A DNA stretch of 31,013 nt from Lachnospiraceae bacterium UBA7160 (GTDB taxonomy: Bacteria > Bacillota > Clostridia > Lachnospirales > Lachnospiraceae). The position numbers and the translations under genes were made by a program. Below are positions 8,754 to 15,382 of the stretch, piece after piece (position 1 is the first letter of the stretch; each line of letters begins with the position of its first letter). The notes beneath the pieces are model-generated. The model was not told the origin of the DNA, made no database searches, and saw nothing but the letters and a program-made list of their open reading frames with translations. The stretch spans positions 1 to 31,013 of the forward strand of contig DKWE01000118.1 of assembly GCA_002491565.1 (NCBI GenBank), written 5' to 3'.

Positions 8754-8825
8754 TGAATTGTACCAAAATGCCCCCCCATTTTCAAGCCGGGTGGCACGAA
8801 TGGTAAAAATCCGTCCCGAATTGTA
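8754..8825 (-). promoter_or_regulatory. Predicted LytTR operator: three 9-bp direct repeats
   Basis: On the minus strand TACAATTCG (8817-8825), TACCATTCG (8797-8805) and TACAATTCA (8754-8762) are in the same orientation. The first two start 20 bp apart and the third lies 43 bp further on, overlapping the -35 position. LytTR regulators generally bind pairs of imperfect 9-bp direct repeats spaced about two helical turns apart, so the geometry fits. The LytTR gene beginning at 9169 is divergent and adjacent. A partial extra copy (TGAATTG on the plus strand) starts at 8746. Confidence 0.5.
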
Positions 8826-8987
8826 ATGAGACCGGCTTACAAGCCTATGAAAAGAGCTGCACATTGAACGTCTCTGCGGCCATCTCTGCTGTCCGGGCGG
8901 ACACAAGGTCAGAAAACATCAAAGCTGTGCAGGTACAAAGCAGTGGAATGCGTGTTTCACGTATTTTGTGTGCATCGCGAAGCGCTT

Positions 8988-9020
8988 TATTGTTCGCGGC
9001 CAGCATGGCCGTGAACAATA
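8988..9020. repeat. 14-bp stem inverted repeat in the divergent intergenic region
   Basis: TATTGTTC-G-CGGCC and GGCCG-T-GAACAATA pair around the 5-base loop AGCAT. The only non-Watson-Crick position is a possible G-U. No T-run follows, so it is not a simple terminator. It lies about 42 bp upstream of the -35 box of the response regulator gene, in the 509-bp gap 8660-9168. The rest of that gap holds the promoter and operator elements listed here and no convincing gene. Confidence 0.6.
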
Positions 9021-9061
9021 ACCACTGCAATGAATTCGGTGTAGATTTATACATTTTAGGC

Positions 9062-9090
9062 TTGCTGTTGCGCAAACCGCCTGATACAAT
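9062..9090 (+). promoter_or_regulatory. Predicted promoter of the two-component operon
   Basis: TTGCTG (9062-9067), a 17-base spacer and TACAAT (9085-9090) fit a housekeeping sigma-factor promoter. The transcript would start near 9097, giving a leader of about 70 bases before the ATG at 9169. The ribosome site AAGGAG is at 9152-9157. Confidence 0.5.
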
Positions 9091-9168
9091 ATGAACAGAA
9101 AATGCTTGCGCTCCTAAAAAGCAGCAGGCTCAGTGAAGCTGTATCATTGTTAAGGAGACCTGCCTACC

Positions 9169-9885
9169 ATGAGAATTGCCATTGTAGATGATATTGCATC
9201 AGAACGGCTGCGGCTGCGCGGCTGCCTGGAGGCGCAGCTTGCCCGCCGTATGCTGTACGCTGATATTTTTGAATATGAAAACGGCGGCGATTTTCTCGCC
9301 GCCGCCAGAGGGAAACACTTCACACTAGCTTTTCTGGATATCTATATGGAAATAGAAAATGGAGTGGAAACAGCCAGGAAACTTCGCGAATTTGACTCAG
9401 AGTGCCTGCTTGTCTTTGTCACGGCCTCTGTAGACCACGCTCTCGATGGTTTCCGCGTCCGGGCTATGCAATATCTCGTCAAGCCCTTCCGTGAGACAGA
9501 AGTAGACGCTCTGCTGGATGAGGTTGTGAAACGTGTTCCTGCTGCAGACCAATATATTGACCTGCATAGTGTGAGCGGACCAGTTCGTTTGCGGCTGCAC
9601 GAAATCCTTTACGCAGAGCATTTCCAGCACCAGGTGCATATTTACACAGTCAGCGGTCAGACGATTGTCGTGCGCCAGACCTTCGCAGAATTTGCCTCTG
9701 GCCTTGGCGACAGCCGGTTTCTGCTGTGCAGCCGGGGCAGCCTCGTCAATCTGGAACATGCGGAGGATTTTGACGGGTCAGTGTTTCTGCTGGATAATGG
9801 AAGGCCCGTCCCCGTCAGCCGAAGCCTCGCCGCGACAGCCAGACAGGCCTTCGCTGATTTTCTCTTTCAAAGGAGGCATAGCTAA
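9169..9885 (+). CDS. LytTR-family response regulator (AgrA/LytR type)
   Basis: A 238-residue two-component response regulator acting in the cytoplasm on DNA. The receiver domain spans residues 1-120, with acidic pocket D7-D8, phosphoacceptor D57 in LAFLDIYME and conserved K105 in YLVKPF. The LytTR DNA-binding domain covers about 135-235 (YIDLHSVSG, ILYAEHFQHQVHIYTVSG, SRFLLCSRGSLVNLEHAE, VPVSR). The stop codon overlaps the start of the sensor kinase by one base (TAATG), so translation is coupled. The gene diverges from the giant secreted protein gene, whose upstream region carries LytTR-type direct repeats. That makes the gene a likely target, which is inference. No agrB or agrD peptide gene is nearby, so the signal is unknown. 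Confidence 0.92.
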   Translation: MRIAIVDDIASERLRLRGCLEAQLARRMLYADIFEYENGGDFLAAARGKHFTLAFLDIYMEIENGVETARKLREFDSECLLVFVTASVDHALDGFRVRAMQYLVKPFRETEVDALLDEVVKRVPAADQYIDLHSVSGPVRLRLHEILYAEHFQHQVHIYTVSGQTIVVRQTFAEFASGLGDSRFLLCSRGSLVNLEHAEDFDGSVFLLDNGRPVPVSRSLAATARQAFADFLFQRRHS

Positions 9886-11207
9886 TGCTTGAGATTCTTC
9901 GCCCCAGCCTGGTGCTTTCCGTCTGCCTGCCCGGTCTGTTTCTGGCTTATCTGCCTGTAAAACAGCATCTTCGGGTACGGCCTGCAAGGCTCGCCGCCGC
10001 AGCTGCCCCATACCTTTTTTTCATCTGCCTGGGGGTTGGTCTTCTGTGTCATTACATCGAACTGAACACGCTGCTGACAGTCGGAGCTGCCGCGCTGCTG
10101 TGCGGACTCTTTTATGTCTGCTCTTTGGAGGTATCCTACTGGAAATCCGTCAGTATCTTTCTTGCTGTCTGCGCTTCCTTTTCCTGCCTCAGCAACCTTG
10201 CAAGGGCGATTCATGCCCTTCTTTATGGCGGCTGCGCAGACCCGTGGTCCTCCTGGAGTACCGCTTTGATCTATGTTTTGATCTGCTGGATTTTTGTACT
10301 CCTCTCCTCTTATCCTGCCACGCACGCTGCCCGGAGTCTTCTGGATGATGAGTTTTTTGCCCGGACCTGGTATGTGTTCTGGCTTCTTCCGGTCTTTTTC
10401 ATCGGAGTAGACCTGCTAATCACACCCTCTGAGTCGGAGATTCTGGTGGTTGGACACACCAGGAAGCTCTATATTACCACCAGCCTGGTTCTGCCGGTTC
10501 TGCTCTATCTGTTTTATGCCATGTTTTATCTTATGGCAGACAGTCTGAACCGAAACAATCATCTTCGTCAGGAAAATCTGTTCCTGTCCATGCAGCAGGC
10601 CCAGTTTAACAACCTGCGAACTGCCATCTGCGAAACCCGTGAAGCTCGCCATGACATGCGCCATCACATGAATACCCTGCGGGAGCTCGCGGAGTGCGGG
10701 CAGTGGGATGCGCTTACCGATTACCTCGTCAAAGCCAGCGACACCATCCCTGCTCAGCCGCTCATCCTCTGCGGCAATCCGACTATCGATGCCGTTGCCA
10801 GCCATTACGCCGCCCTGTTTCAGAAAAAGAGGATCCCGTTTTCCTTTGAGCTCGACGTCCCGGAAAAACTTCCGATCCCCGAAATCGATCTCTGTCTGGT
10901 GCTGTCTAATCTTCTGGAGAATGCCATGGAGGCAAATCTCCGCACAGAATCGGCCCGGCGGTATATCTATGTGCAGGCCTGTCTGCATTCCAGCCACATC
11001 ATCCTGCTGACAGTAAAAAATGCTTACGGCGGAATGATCCAGGAAAAGGACGGCGTCCTCCAGTCCTCGAAACGCCCCGGCAGCGGCGTCGGCACCCAGT
11101 CCGTGCGCCGGATCGCGGAAAAGAATGGAGGGAACTGCAGATTCTCCTATGACAATGGGATGTTCTGCGTGAATGTGATGCTGCGCGGGCGCCATATACC
11201 TTGTTGA
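9885..11207 (+). CDS. GHKL sensor histidine kinase (AgrC type)
   Basis: A 440-residue membrane sensor kinase paired with the LytTR regulator just upstream. The first 220 residues contain about six hydrophobic segments. A linker follows, then the phosphoacceptor motif RHDMRHH with likely H256. The ATPase domain has the N-box SNLLENAMEA (341-350) and a glycine box RPGSGVGTQSVRRI (397-410). The DHp/ATPase layout and length match the AgrC-like HPK10 group. The start overlaps the upstream stop by one base, with AGGAGG at 9871-9876. It probably phosphorylates the regulator at D57. The ligand is unknown. Confidence 0.92.
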   Translation: MLEILRPSLVLSVCLPGLFLAYLPVKQHLRVRPARLAAAAAPYLFFICLGVGLLCHYIELNTLLTVGAAALLCGLFYVCSLEVSYWKSVSIFLAVCASFSCLSNLARAIHALLYGGCADPWSSWSTALIYVLICWIFVLLSSYPATHAARSLLDDEFFARTWYVFWLLPVFFIGVDLLITPSESEILVVGHTRKLYITTSLVLPVLLYLFYAMFYLMADSLNRNNHLRQENLFLSMQQAQFNNLRTAICETREARHDMRHHMNTLRELAECGQWDALTDYLVKASDTIPAQPLILCGNPTIDAVASHYAALFQKKRIPFSFELDVPEKLPIPEIDLCLVLSNLLENAMEANLRTESARRYIYVQACLHSSHIILLTVKNAYGGMIQEKDGVLQSSKRPGSGVGTQSVRRIAEKNGGNCRFSYDNGMFCVNVMLRGRHIPC

Positions 11208-11289
11208 AATAGCGCAAGGCGGATTTGCCATGTGTACGGAATATCCATTAAGCACTCTATCCCAGGAGACCTGATCAAAAATGGATGCC

Positions 11290-12270
11290 TCAGCGCACAA
11301 CTGCATTGACGACCACCGCAACTGCCGCATACAGAATCGCAGAAACAGGCCAGATGCACCAGCTTACCTCCCAGCTGCCGGTGCGGTAGCTGTATGCCAC
11401 ATAGATTGCTGTCGTCAGCAGCCACCACACAGCGGCAACTACGTTGGTAATCCGCGATTTACGCTTTTTCTCCCGCGTATAATCGCCCTCCTGCAAAAGC
11501 TTCTGCATGCTTGCCTGGCACACCCCTGCCTGTACGAGCACAAATACTCCGACACCGATCAGCACAAGCGTCACACAGAAAAGAACGGTCGGCAGAAATA
11601 CCTGCTCCTCCCAAAAGGATCCGCACAACAGTGGTATCACGCCCAGAATGCAGATGCAGACTCCGGCGATGTTTCTTCTGTTATAGGTAGCCTGGTATTG
11701 TTTCTGGCGCTCCTTCACCATCTCGGTCACTCCGTATGCTGTCTCAAAGATTTCATGCTCCAAAAATTCAAAGTGCTTCACCCTCGCGCCGCAGCTGATA
11801 AAGACAGCGACAGACGCAGCAATCAGCACCAGCAGAATGGCAAGGCCCAGACCCCCGGCCAACCCCTCTGATATCTGCATCCTCGGTTCCTCTGTAGCAG
11901 CGCCCAACAGCAGCAGGCAAATCGGCGACAGAATGCAGCCAAACACACCAAGCGCAATGCGCCCGGAATCTTCCTCACGAATACGCAGAAATTCACTTGC
12001 CTCCTCCATCGACACACGCCGCCGATCCGGCAGCTCCTCGCTGACAGATGGCACTTCATTCTCCGGAAGCTCCAGCTCATCCTTCAATAAGTAATCCGTG
12101 CTCACACCAAACAGCTTACTCATCCGCAGGATTTTCTCCAGGTCAGGCACCGACTGGGCGCCCTCCCATTTTGACACAGCCTGCCGCGATACCCCCATCT
12201 GCTCAGCCAGCTCCTCCTGGGACCAACCGCTCTTCTTCCGCAACATTATCAACTTATCAGCAAAAATCAT
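11290..12270 (-). CDS. XRE-family regulator with C-terminal membrane domain
   Basis: A 326-residue protein. Residues 5-60 form a helix-turn-helix of the XRE/Cro type (KSGWSQEELAEQMGVSRQAVSKWEGAQSVPDLEKILRM is the canonical pattern). An acidic linker follows, then at least five hydrophobic segments (about 105-120, 138-160, 198-215, 225-250 and 275-325), so it is likely membrane-bound with a cytoplasmic DNA-binding head. Such fusions are common in Clostridia and often autoregulate or respond to envelope stress; that is family knowledge. GAGGTGG lies 4-10 bases before the ATG. It converges with the kinase gene, with 82 bp between them, and has no same-strand partner. Targets are unknown. Confidence 0.88.
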   Translation of the reverse strand: MIFADKLIMLRKKSGWSQEELAEQMGVSRQAVSKWEGAQSVPDLEKILRMSKLFGVSTDYLLKDELELPENEVPSVSEELPDRRRVSMEEASEFLRIREEDSGRIALGVFGCILSPICLLLLGAATEEPRMQISEGLAGGLGLAILLVLIAASVAVFISCGARVKHFEFLEHEIFETAYGVTEMVKERQKQYQATYNRRNIAGVCICILGVIPLLCGSFWEEQVFLPTVLFCVTLVLIGVGVFVLVQAGVCQASMQKLLQEGDYTREKKRKSRITNVVAAVWWLLTTAIYVAYSYRTGSWEVSWCIWPVSAILYAAVAVVVNAVVR

Positions 12271-12400
12271 ACAACCACCTCATTTTATTTTTTTTAAGCC
12301 CGCGTGCTGCTCCGCATCCCTGTCTGATCAGACCGGACTTTTGCAGGAATTCTATCAAATCCGGCGGTTGCAGACCACCAACCAGCCTCGTACAATTTGT

Positions 12401-12413
12401 CAACTGGCAGTTG
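12401..12413. promoter_or_regulatory. 13-bp palindrome upstream of the XRE gene
   Basis: CAACTG-G-CAGTTG is a perfect palindrome located about 131-143 bases before the XRE start codon. On the minus strand it overlaps a TTGACA (12398-12403), but no good -10 lies at the right distance. It could be an autoregulatory operator. Confidence is low. Confidence 0.25.
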
Positions 12414-12526
12414 CATGTGGGTGTCATACAACTAAAAATAGCGGCAATAATCAAATTTATAAAATATAGCATCACACAACTGTTAAATAATCATTCCTTC
12501 TATCTTCAACAGGATACCGCCACGCG

Positions 12527-12659
12527 GAACGTTGCTACGGCGATTCGTGTAATCATAAACGGCTTCTCTAACTGCGCCGGATCAACTAACCGGGACGCTT
12601 CGGTTGCGATCCATATAAGCACGGACGGCTTCTTCGACTGCACCGGACCAACTTGCCGG
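12527..12659. repeat. Two diverged tandem copies of a 66/67-bp unit
   Basis: Unit A (12527-12593) and unit B (12594-12659) align along their whole length, sharing ACGGCTTCT, ACTGC-CCGGA-CAACT and CCGG blocks. On the minus strand both read in one frame as related 22-residue peptides (RQVGPVQSKKPS... and RLVDPAQLEKPF...). That frame is 80 codons and runs through the adjacent MITE-like element, without a good ribosome site. I therefore treat it as a repeat rather than a gene. It lies in the 636-bp gap 12271-12906. Confidence 0.55.
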
Positions 12660-12680
12660 ATACTGCAGCCCTCAGGGAGA

Positions 12681-12773
12681 CTGTGAAAAAAGTCCTTCCG
12701 GCGTTTAGAACGACAACGGTTTTTTGAGGTATTGCGTTGTTGTCGCACAGGAAATGGCGGCTTTTTTCACAGC
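12681..12773. mobile_element. MITE-like element of 93 bp with 12-bp terminal inverted repeats
   Basis: CTGTGAAAAAAG (12681-12692) and CTTTTTTCACAG (12762-12773) are perfect inverted repeats. Inside them CGACAAC and GTTGTCG form a second inverted pair, so the whole element can fold into a long hairpin. It encodes nothing convincing. The size and terminal repeats suit a miniature inverted-repeat element moved in trans, but no target-site duplication is obvious. A structured RNA is the alternative. Confidence 0.5.
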
Positions 12774-12906
12774 CCCTCTTCGCGGGATCATGGACGCGTG
12801 GACAGTAACGGTATGACTACGAACCTCGCCGTCTGTAAAAATACAAGTAGCCCTTCTATCTGAATTATGATAAGATAAAGAAAATCCCGATCATCAGGAG
12901 GATATT

Positions 12907-13938
12907 ATGAAACATATCATCAGAATCGCCCACCAGCTGACGGAAGACGAGCGCTACGTCTATCTCTCCTGCGAGGAAAATGGGAAGCTTCTCTTTGTCT
13001 CCGACCAGGAAAAAAATGGAATGTTCCATCTTATTCAGGGGAATGGCGCACCTCTCAGGACACATGCGATCCGTCTGCTCGACGCAGCCACACAAACGCC
13101 GGTACTTTGTTTCATACCGGAAAAATATCCCAACCAGTACAGCGGCATGATCACCGCCAGGGACAACATCCCATGCGGCAGCGTCTCTTCTGTCGGAAAC
13201 GGCAGCGAAAAATATTATACCGCCGACCTGTGCGGACATCACTACGACTGCTACACCTGGGCGGTCGGCACAAATCCCTGCGTCATGTTTTACCGGAACG
13301 GTACCCAGCGCGCCATGCTCGTCGAGGACAAGCTCTCGGTCAATCAGCGGTACTCCATGACCATGCACATCGCGGACGGTGAGGATGTGGCAGAGCTGTG
13401 CATGCTCGGCATGATCTGCCATCTGTTCGAGAATGTCTACAACATGAACAGCCGCTTCCACCGTTCCTTTATACGCAACGGCTATTCTATCGCCTTTGCT
13501 GAGCATACTGCAAATTATTATTTCGAAGTGCCTTTGTTCGGCGCCGGGAAATCAAAGTATGACGCTCAGTTTCTCCGGCAATTTTATCCAGAGGAAGACT
13601 TCCCCTATCAGGACGATGCCGTGACCGCCAAATCCGTTGTCAAAGAACTCGGGCACGGTCTGCGGGAGGCGACCAGGCAGGCCTGGACCACAGAAAAACT
13701 CAAGGCCACCCTGCTCAATCCTGTAACAATCATCCTGCTCATCGGTATCCCGGTCCTTTTCGGAATCATCGGATGCTTTGTCGGGCCGTTGTTCCTGCTC
13801 TCGTTTGGAATCAACGTCTATACTTATGGCATGACCGCTTCCTATGTGATCGGCTTTCTCACTTTCTTTGGAATCGCAGGGGGAGGCGAGCTGATTTTCG
13901 TGCTATTCTTCTTTCTGCTGACAAAGCTCGTCCGCTGA
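12907..13938 (+). CDS. Membrane protein of unknown function with C-terminal helices
   Basis: A 343-residue protein I do not recognise with confidence. Residues 1-200 are soluble and beta-rich (YVYLSCEENGKLLFVSD, MFHLIQGNGAP, AIRLLDAATQTPVLCF, CVMFYRNGTQRAMLVED) and loosely recall tubby/LURP-one-related folds, which is speculative. Residues 205-260 are amphipathic. Two strong hydrophobic hairpins occupy about 273-343 (VTIILLIGIPVLFGIIG, ELIFVLFFFLLTKLV). There is no signal peptide, so the large domain should face the cytoplasm. The start is supported by AGGAGG about 6 bases upstream. The gene stands alone, converging with the cysteine-cluster gene 36 bp away. Confidence 0.8.
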   Translation: MKHIIRIAHQLTEDERYVYLSCEENGKLLFVSDQEKNGMFHLIQGNGAPLRTHAIRLLDAATQTPVLCFIPEKYPNQYSGMITARDNIPCGSVSSVGNGSEKYYTADLCGHHYDCYTWAVGTNPCVMFYRNGTQRAMLVEDKLSVNQRYSMTMHIADGEDVAELCMLGMICHLFENVYNMNSRFHRSFIRNGYSIAFAEHTANYYFEVPLFGAGKSKYDAQFLRQFYPEEDFPYQDDAVTAKSVVKELGHGLREATRQAWTTEKLKATLLNPVTIILLIGIPVLFGIIGCFVGPLFLLSFGINVYTYGMTASYVIGFLTFFGIAGGGELIFVLFFFLLTKLVR

Positions 13939-13974
13939 AGTATATCTGTCTGGTATGTCCTGCCAGCCAATTTG

Positions 13975-14826
13975 TTACAAAATGCGGGTAAGCCCCTCTG
14001 CCATTCTCATCCGCTCTTCAAACTGCGGATAGAAATCGCCCGCCTCGTAGGGTTTCAGGAACAACAGCTTCAGCAAGGCAACATTCACATTTTTTACCTG
14101 CTCGTCGTCCCAGGCGGGCAGTTTTTGTTCCAGCGCTTCCAGAAAGCTGTGCCAGCGCCGGATGTATGCCTCGTACTGCTGCAGCTGCGGCGTGTCAATC
14201 CATCTGCCGACTTTCACCTTCGATTTATTCGGCATCGGACATTCATGTACCTGCAGGAAGTACCGGAACTCTCCGGTATAACGCAGCTCCTGCATACCGG
14301 AACTTTTCGCCTGCCCCGCTTTCTCCTGCTCCCCAGACAACTCCGCCTGCCCCGCTTTCTCCTGCTCCCCAGACAACGCCGCCTGCCCTGCTCTCTCCTG
14401 CTCCCCGGACAACGCCGCCTGCCCTGCCCTCTCCTGCTCCCCAGACAACTCCGTTTCCTTCTCCGGCAGATAGTACCGTCCCAGCGGGAAAAGCCTGCAG
14501 ATCCCGGGCCGGTATGCGTGAATACTGCAGCGCCCGTCCGCATCGAGGAAACCACATGCCTCTGTCTGCGCATCCATCCGCAGATTTGGCAGAATGACGC
14601 CGTCTACGACATTCAGCTCCACCTTTTCCTGCAGCAGCGCAGCAAAGGGAACCGCCAGTCCCGTGGTCAGTCTCCACGCATCATACGGGTCAAGGATAAT
14701 CGATTCCCCCATCCCGTGGCAGCACTCTGAACATCCCTGGCAGCCGCGGCAGTCCGCACGCACCATATCATTCGCCCGGTACAGCCTGCCGTCCGATATC
14801 TCCTCCAGACTTACATTTCTCTTCAT
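13975..14826 (-). CDS. YkgJ-family cysteine cluster protein with expanded repeat insert
   Basis: A 283-residue cytoplasmic protein. The YkgJ-type cluster CxxCxxCxxCC is at residues 26-36 (C26, C29, C32, C35, C36), followed by further Cys at about 92, 100 and 110 in EACGFLDADGRCSIHAYRPGICRLFPLG. These probably bind a zinc ion or an Fe-S cluster. A four-fold 12-residue repeat (LSGEQE[RK]AGQA) interrupts the family fold between the cysteine domain and the C-terminal half, and is absent from typical members in my knowledge. The reaction of this family is not established. The start is the only Met before the conserved region. It converges with the unknown membrane protein and has no operon partner. 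Confidence 0.85.
   Translation of the reverse strand: MKRNVSLEEISDGRLYRANDMVRADCRGCQGCSECCHGMGESIILDPYDAWRLTTGLAVPFAALLQEKVELNVVDGVILPNLRMDAQTEACGFLDADGRCSIHAYRPGICRLFPLGRYYLPEKETELSGEQERAGQAALSGEQERAGQAALSGEQEKAGQAELSGEQEKAGQAKSSGMQELRYTGEFRYFLQVHECPMPNKSKVKVGRWIDTPQLQQYEAYIRRWHSFLEALEQKLPAWDDEQVKNVNVALLKLLFLKPYEAGDFYPQFEERMRMAEGLTRIL
14308..14451. repeat. In-frame 36-bp tandem repeat (4 units) in the YkgJ-type gene
   Basis: Units begin at 14308, 14344, 14380 and 14416, each exactly 36 bp. They encode LSGEQERAGQAA or close variants. The units are nearly identical, differing at a few positions such as Arg versus Lys, which indicates recent expansion within a coding sequence. Confidence 0.9.
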
Positions 14827-14897
14827 AATACTTGTTCCTCACTTACTATAAAATCCCCACCGGATGCACCGGCACTATCCATACACTCTGCACTGCC

Positions 14898-15114
14898 GCC
14901 ATCCACTCAACCTGCATTTCTTCCGTCCATATAGCCTATACTTCTGCCATCCATACAGTCCGTGCTGCCCGCCATCCACTCAACCTGCATTTCTTCCGTC
15001 CATATAGCCTATACTTCTGCCATCCATACAGCCCGTACTGTCTGCCATCCACTCAACCTGCATTTCTTCCGTCCATATCCTATACTTCTGCCATCCATAC
15101 AGCCCGTACTGCCC
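14898..15114. repeat. 73-bp tandem repeat, three copies
   Basis: Units start at 14898, 14971 and 15044, and the third is 71 bp after loss of AG in CCATATAGCC. Each unit itself contains related halves (GCCATCCACTCAA and GCCATCCATACAG). The array lies in the 556-bp gap between the YkgJ-type gene and gdhA. The period is not a multiple of 3 and no gene covers it. Apart from a hairpin at 15141-15182 I see nothing else in this gap. Confidence 0.9.
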
Positions 15115-15140
15115 GCCATCCATCTGTCCCGTATAATACA

Positions 15141-15182
15141 ATTCCCGCAGGCGAATCTCTCTATAGATCCACCTGCGGGAAT
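15141..15182. repeat. 11-bp perfect inverted repeat downstream of gdhA
   Basis: ATTCCCGCAGG (15141-15151) and CCTGCGGGAAT (15172-15182) enclose a 20-base loop. On the minus strand it is followed by TTGTATTAT, a poor T-run, so it may be a weak gdhA terminator about 200 bases after the stop, or a protein-binding palindrome. Confidence 0.5.
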
Positions 15183-15382
15183 CCTATCCGTAAGCAAAGG
15201 TAATGCATAATCACTGAAAGTTAGAGGCTATGGCACATGGCAAATCAGCCTGGTACCTGAACTTGTCGACTACACTTTACAACGACCTCAAATCCATCTT
15301 TGTTCTGCAACGCACCTTTACAGATGTTTCTCCGGATGTTCCGCATCCCGGACTGCCGGAAGGTATCCTGACTGCAATTTCA

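Noticed and set aside
8845..9094. AgrD-like signal peptide or small ORFs in the gap before the response regulator
   Set aside because: Both strands have about 76-codon frames but no ribosome site, no AgrD-like Cys-containing core and no agrB. The predicted promoter and hairpin overlap them.
9397..9759. Antisense ORFs within the two-component genes
   Set aside because: They are shadows of strongly supported plus-strand genes with correct motifs and ribosome sites.
12506..12748. 80-codon minus-strand ORF
   Set aside because: It runs through a MITE-like element and a tandem duplication, lacks a ribosome site, and is best explained as repeat sequence.
14898..15114. CRISPR array or small gene in the 73-bp repeats
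   Set aside because: Whole units are repeated without unique spacers, and the period is not a multiple of three.
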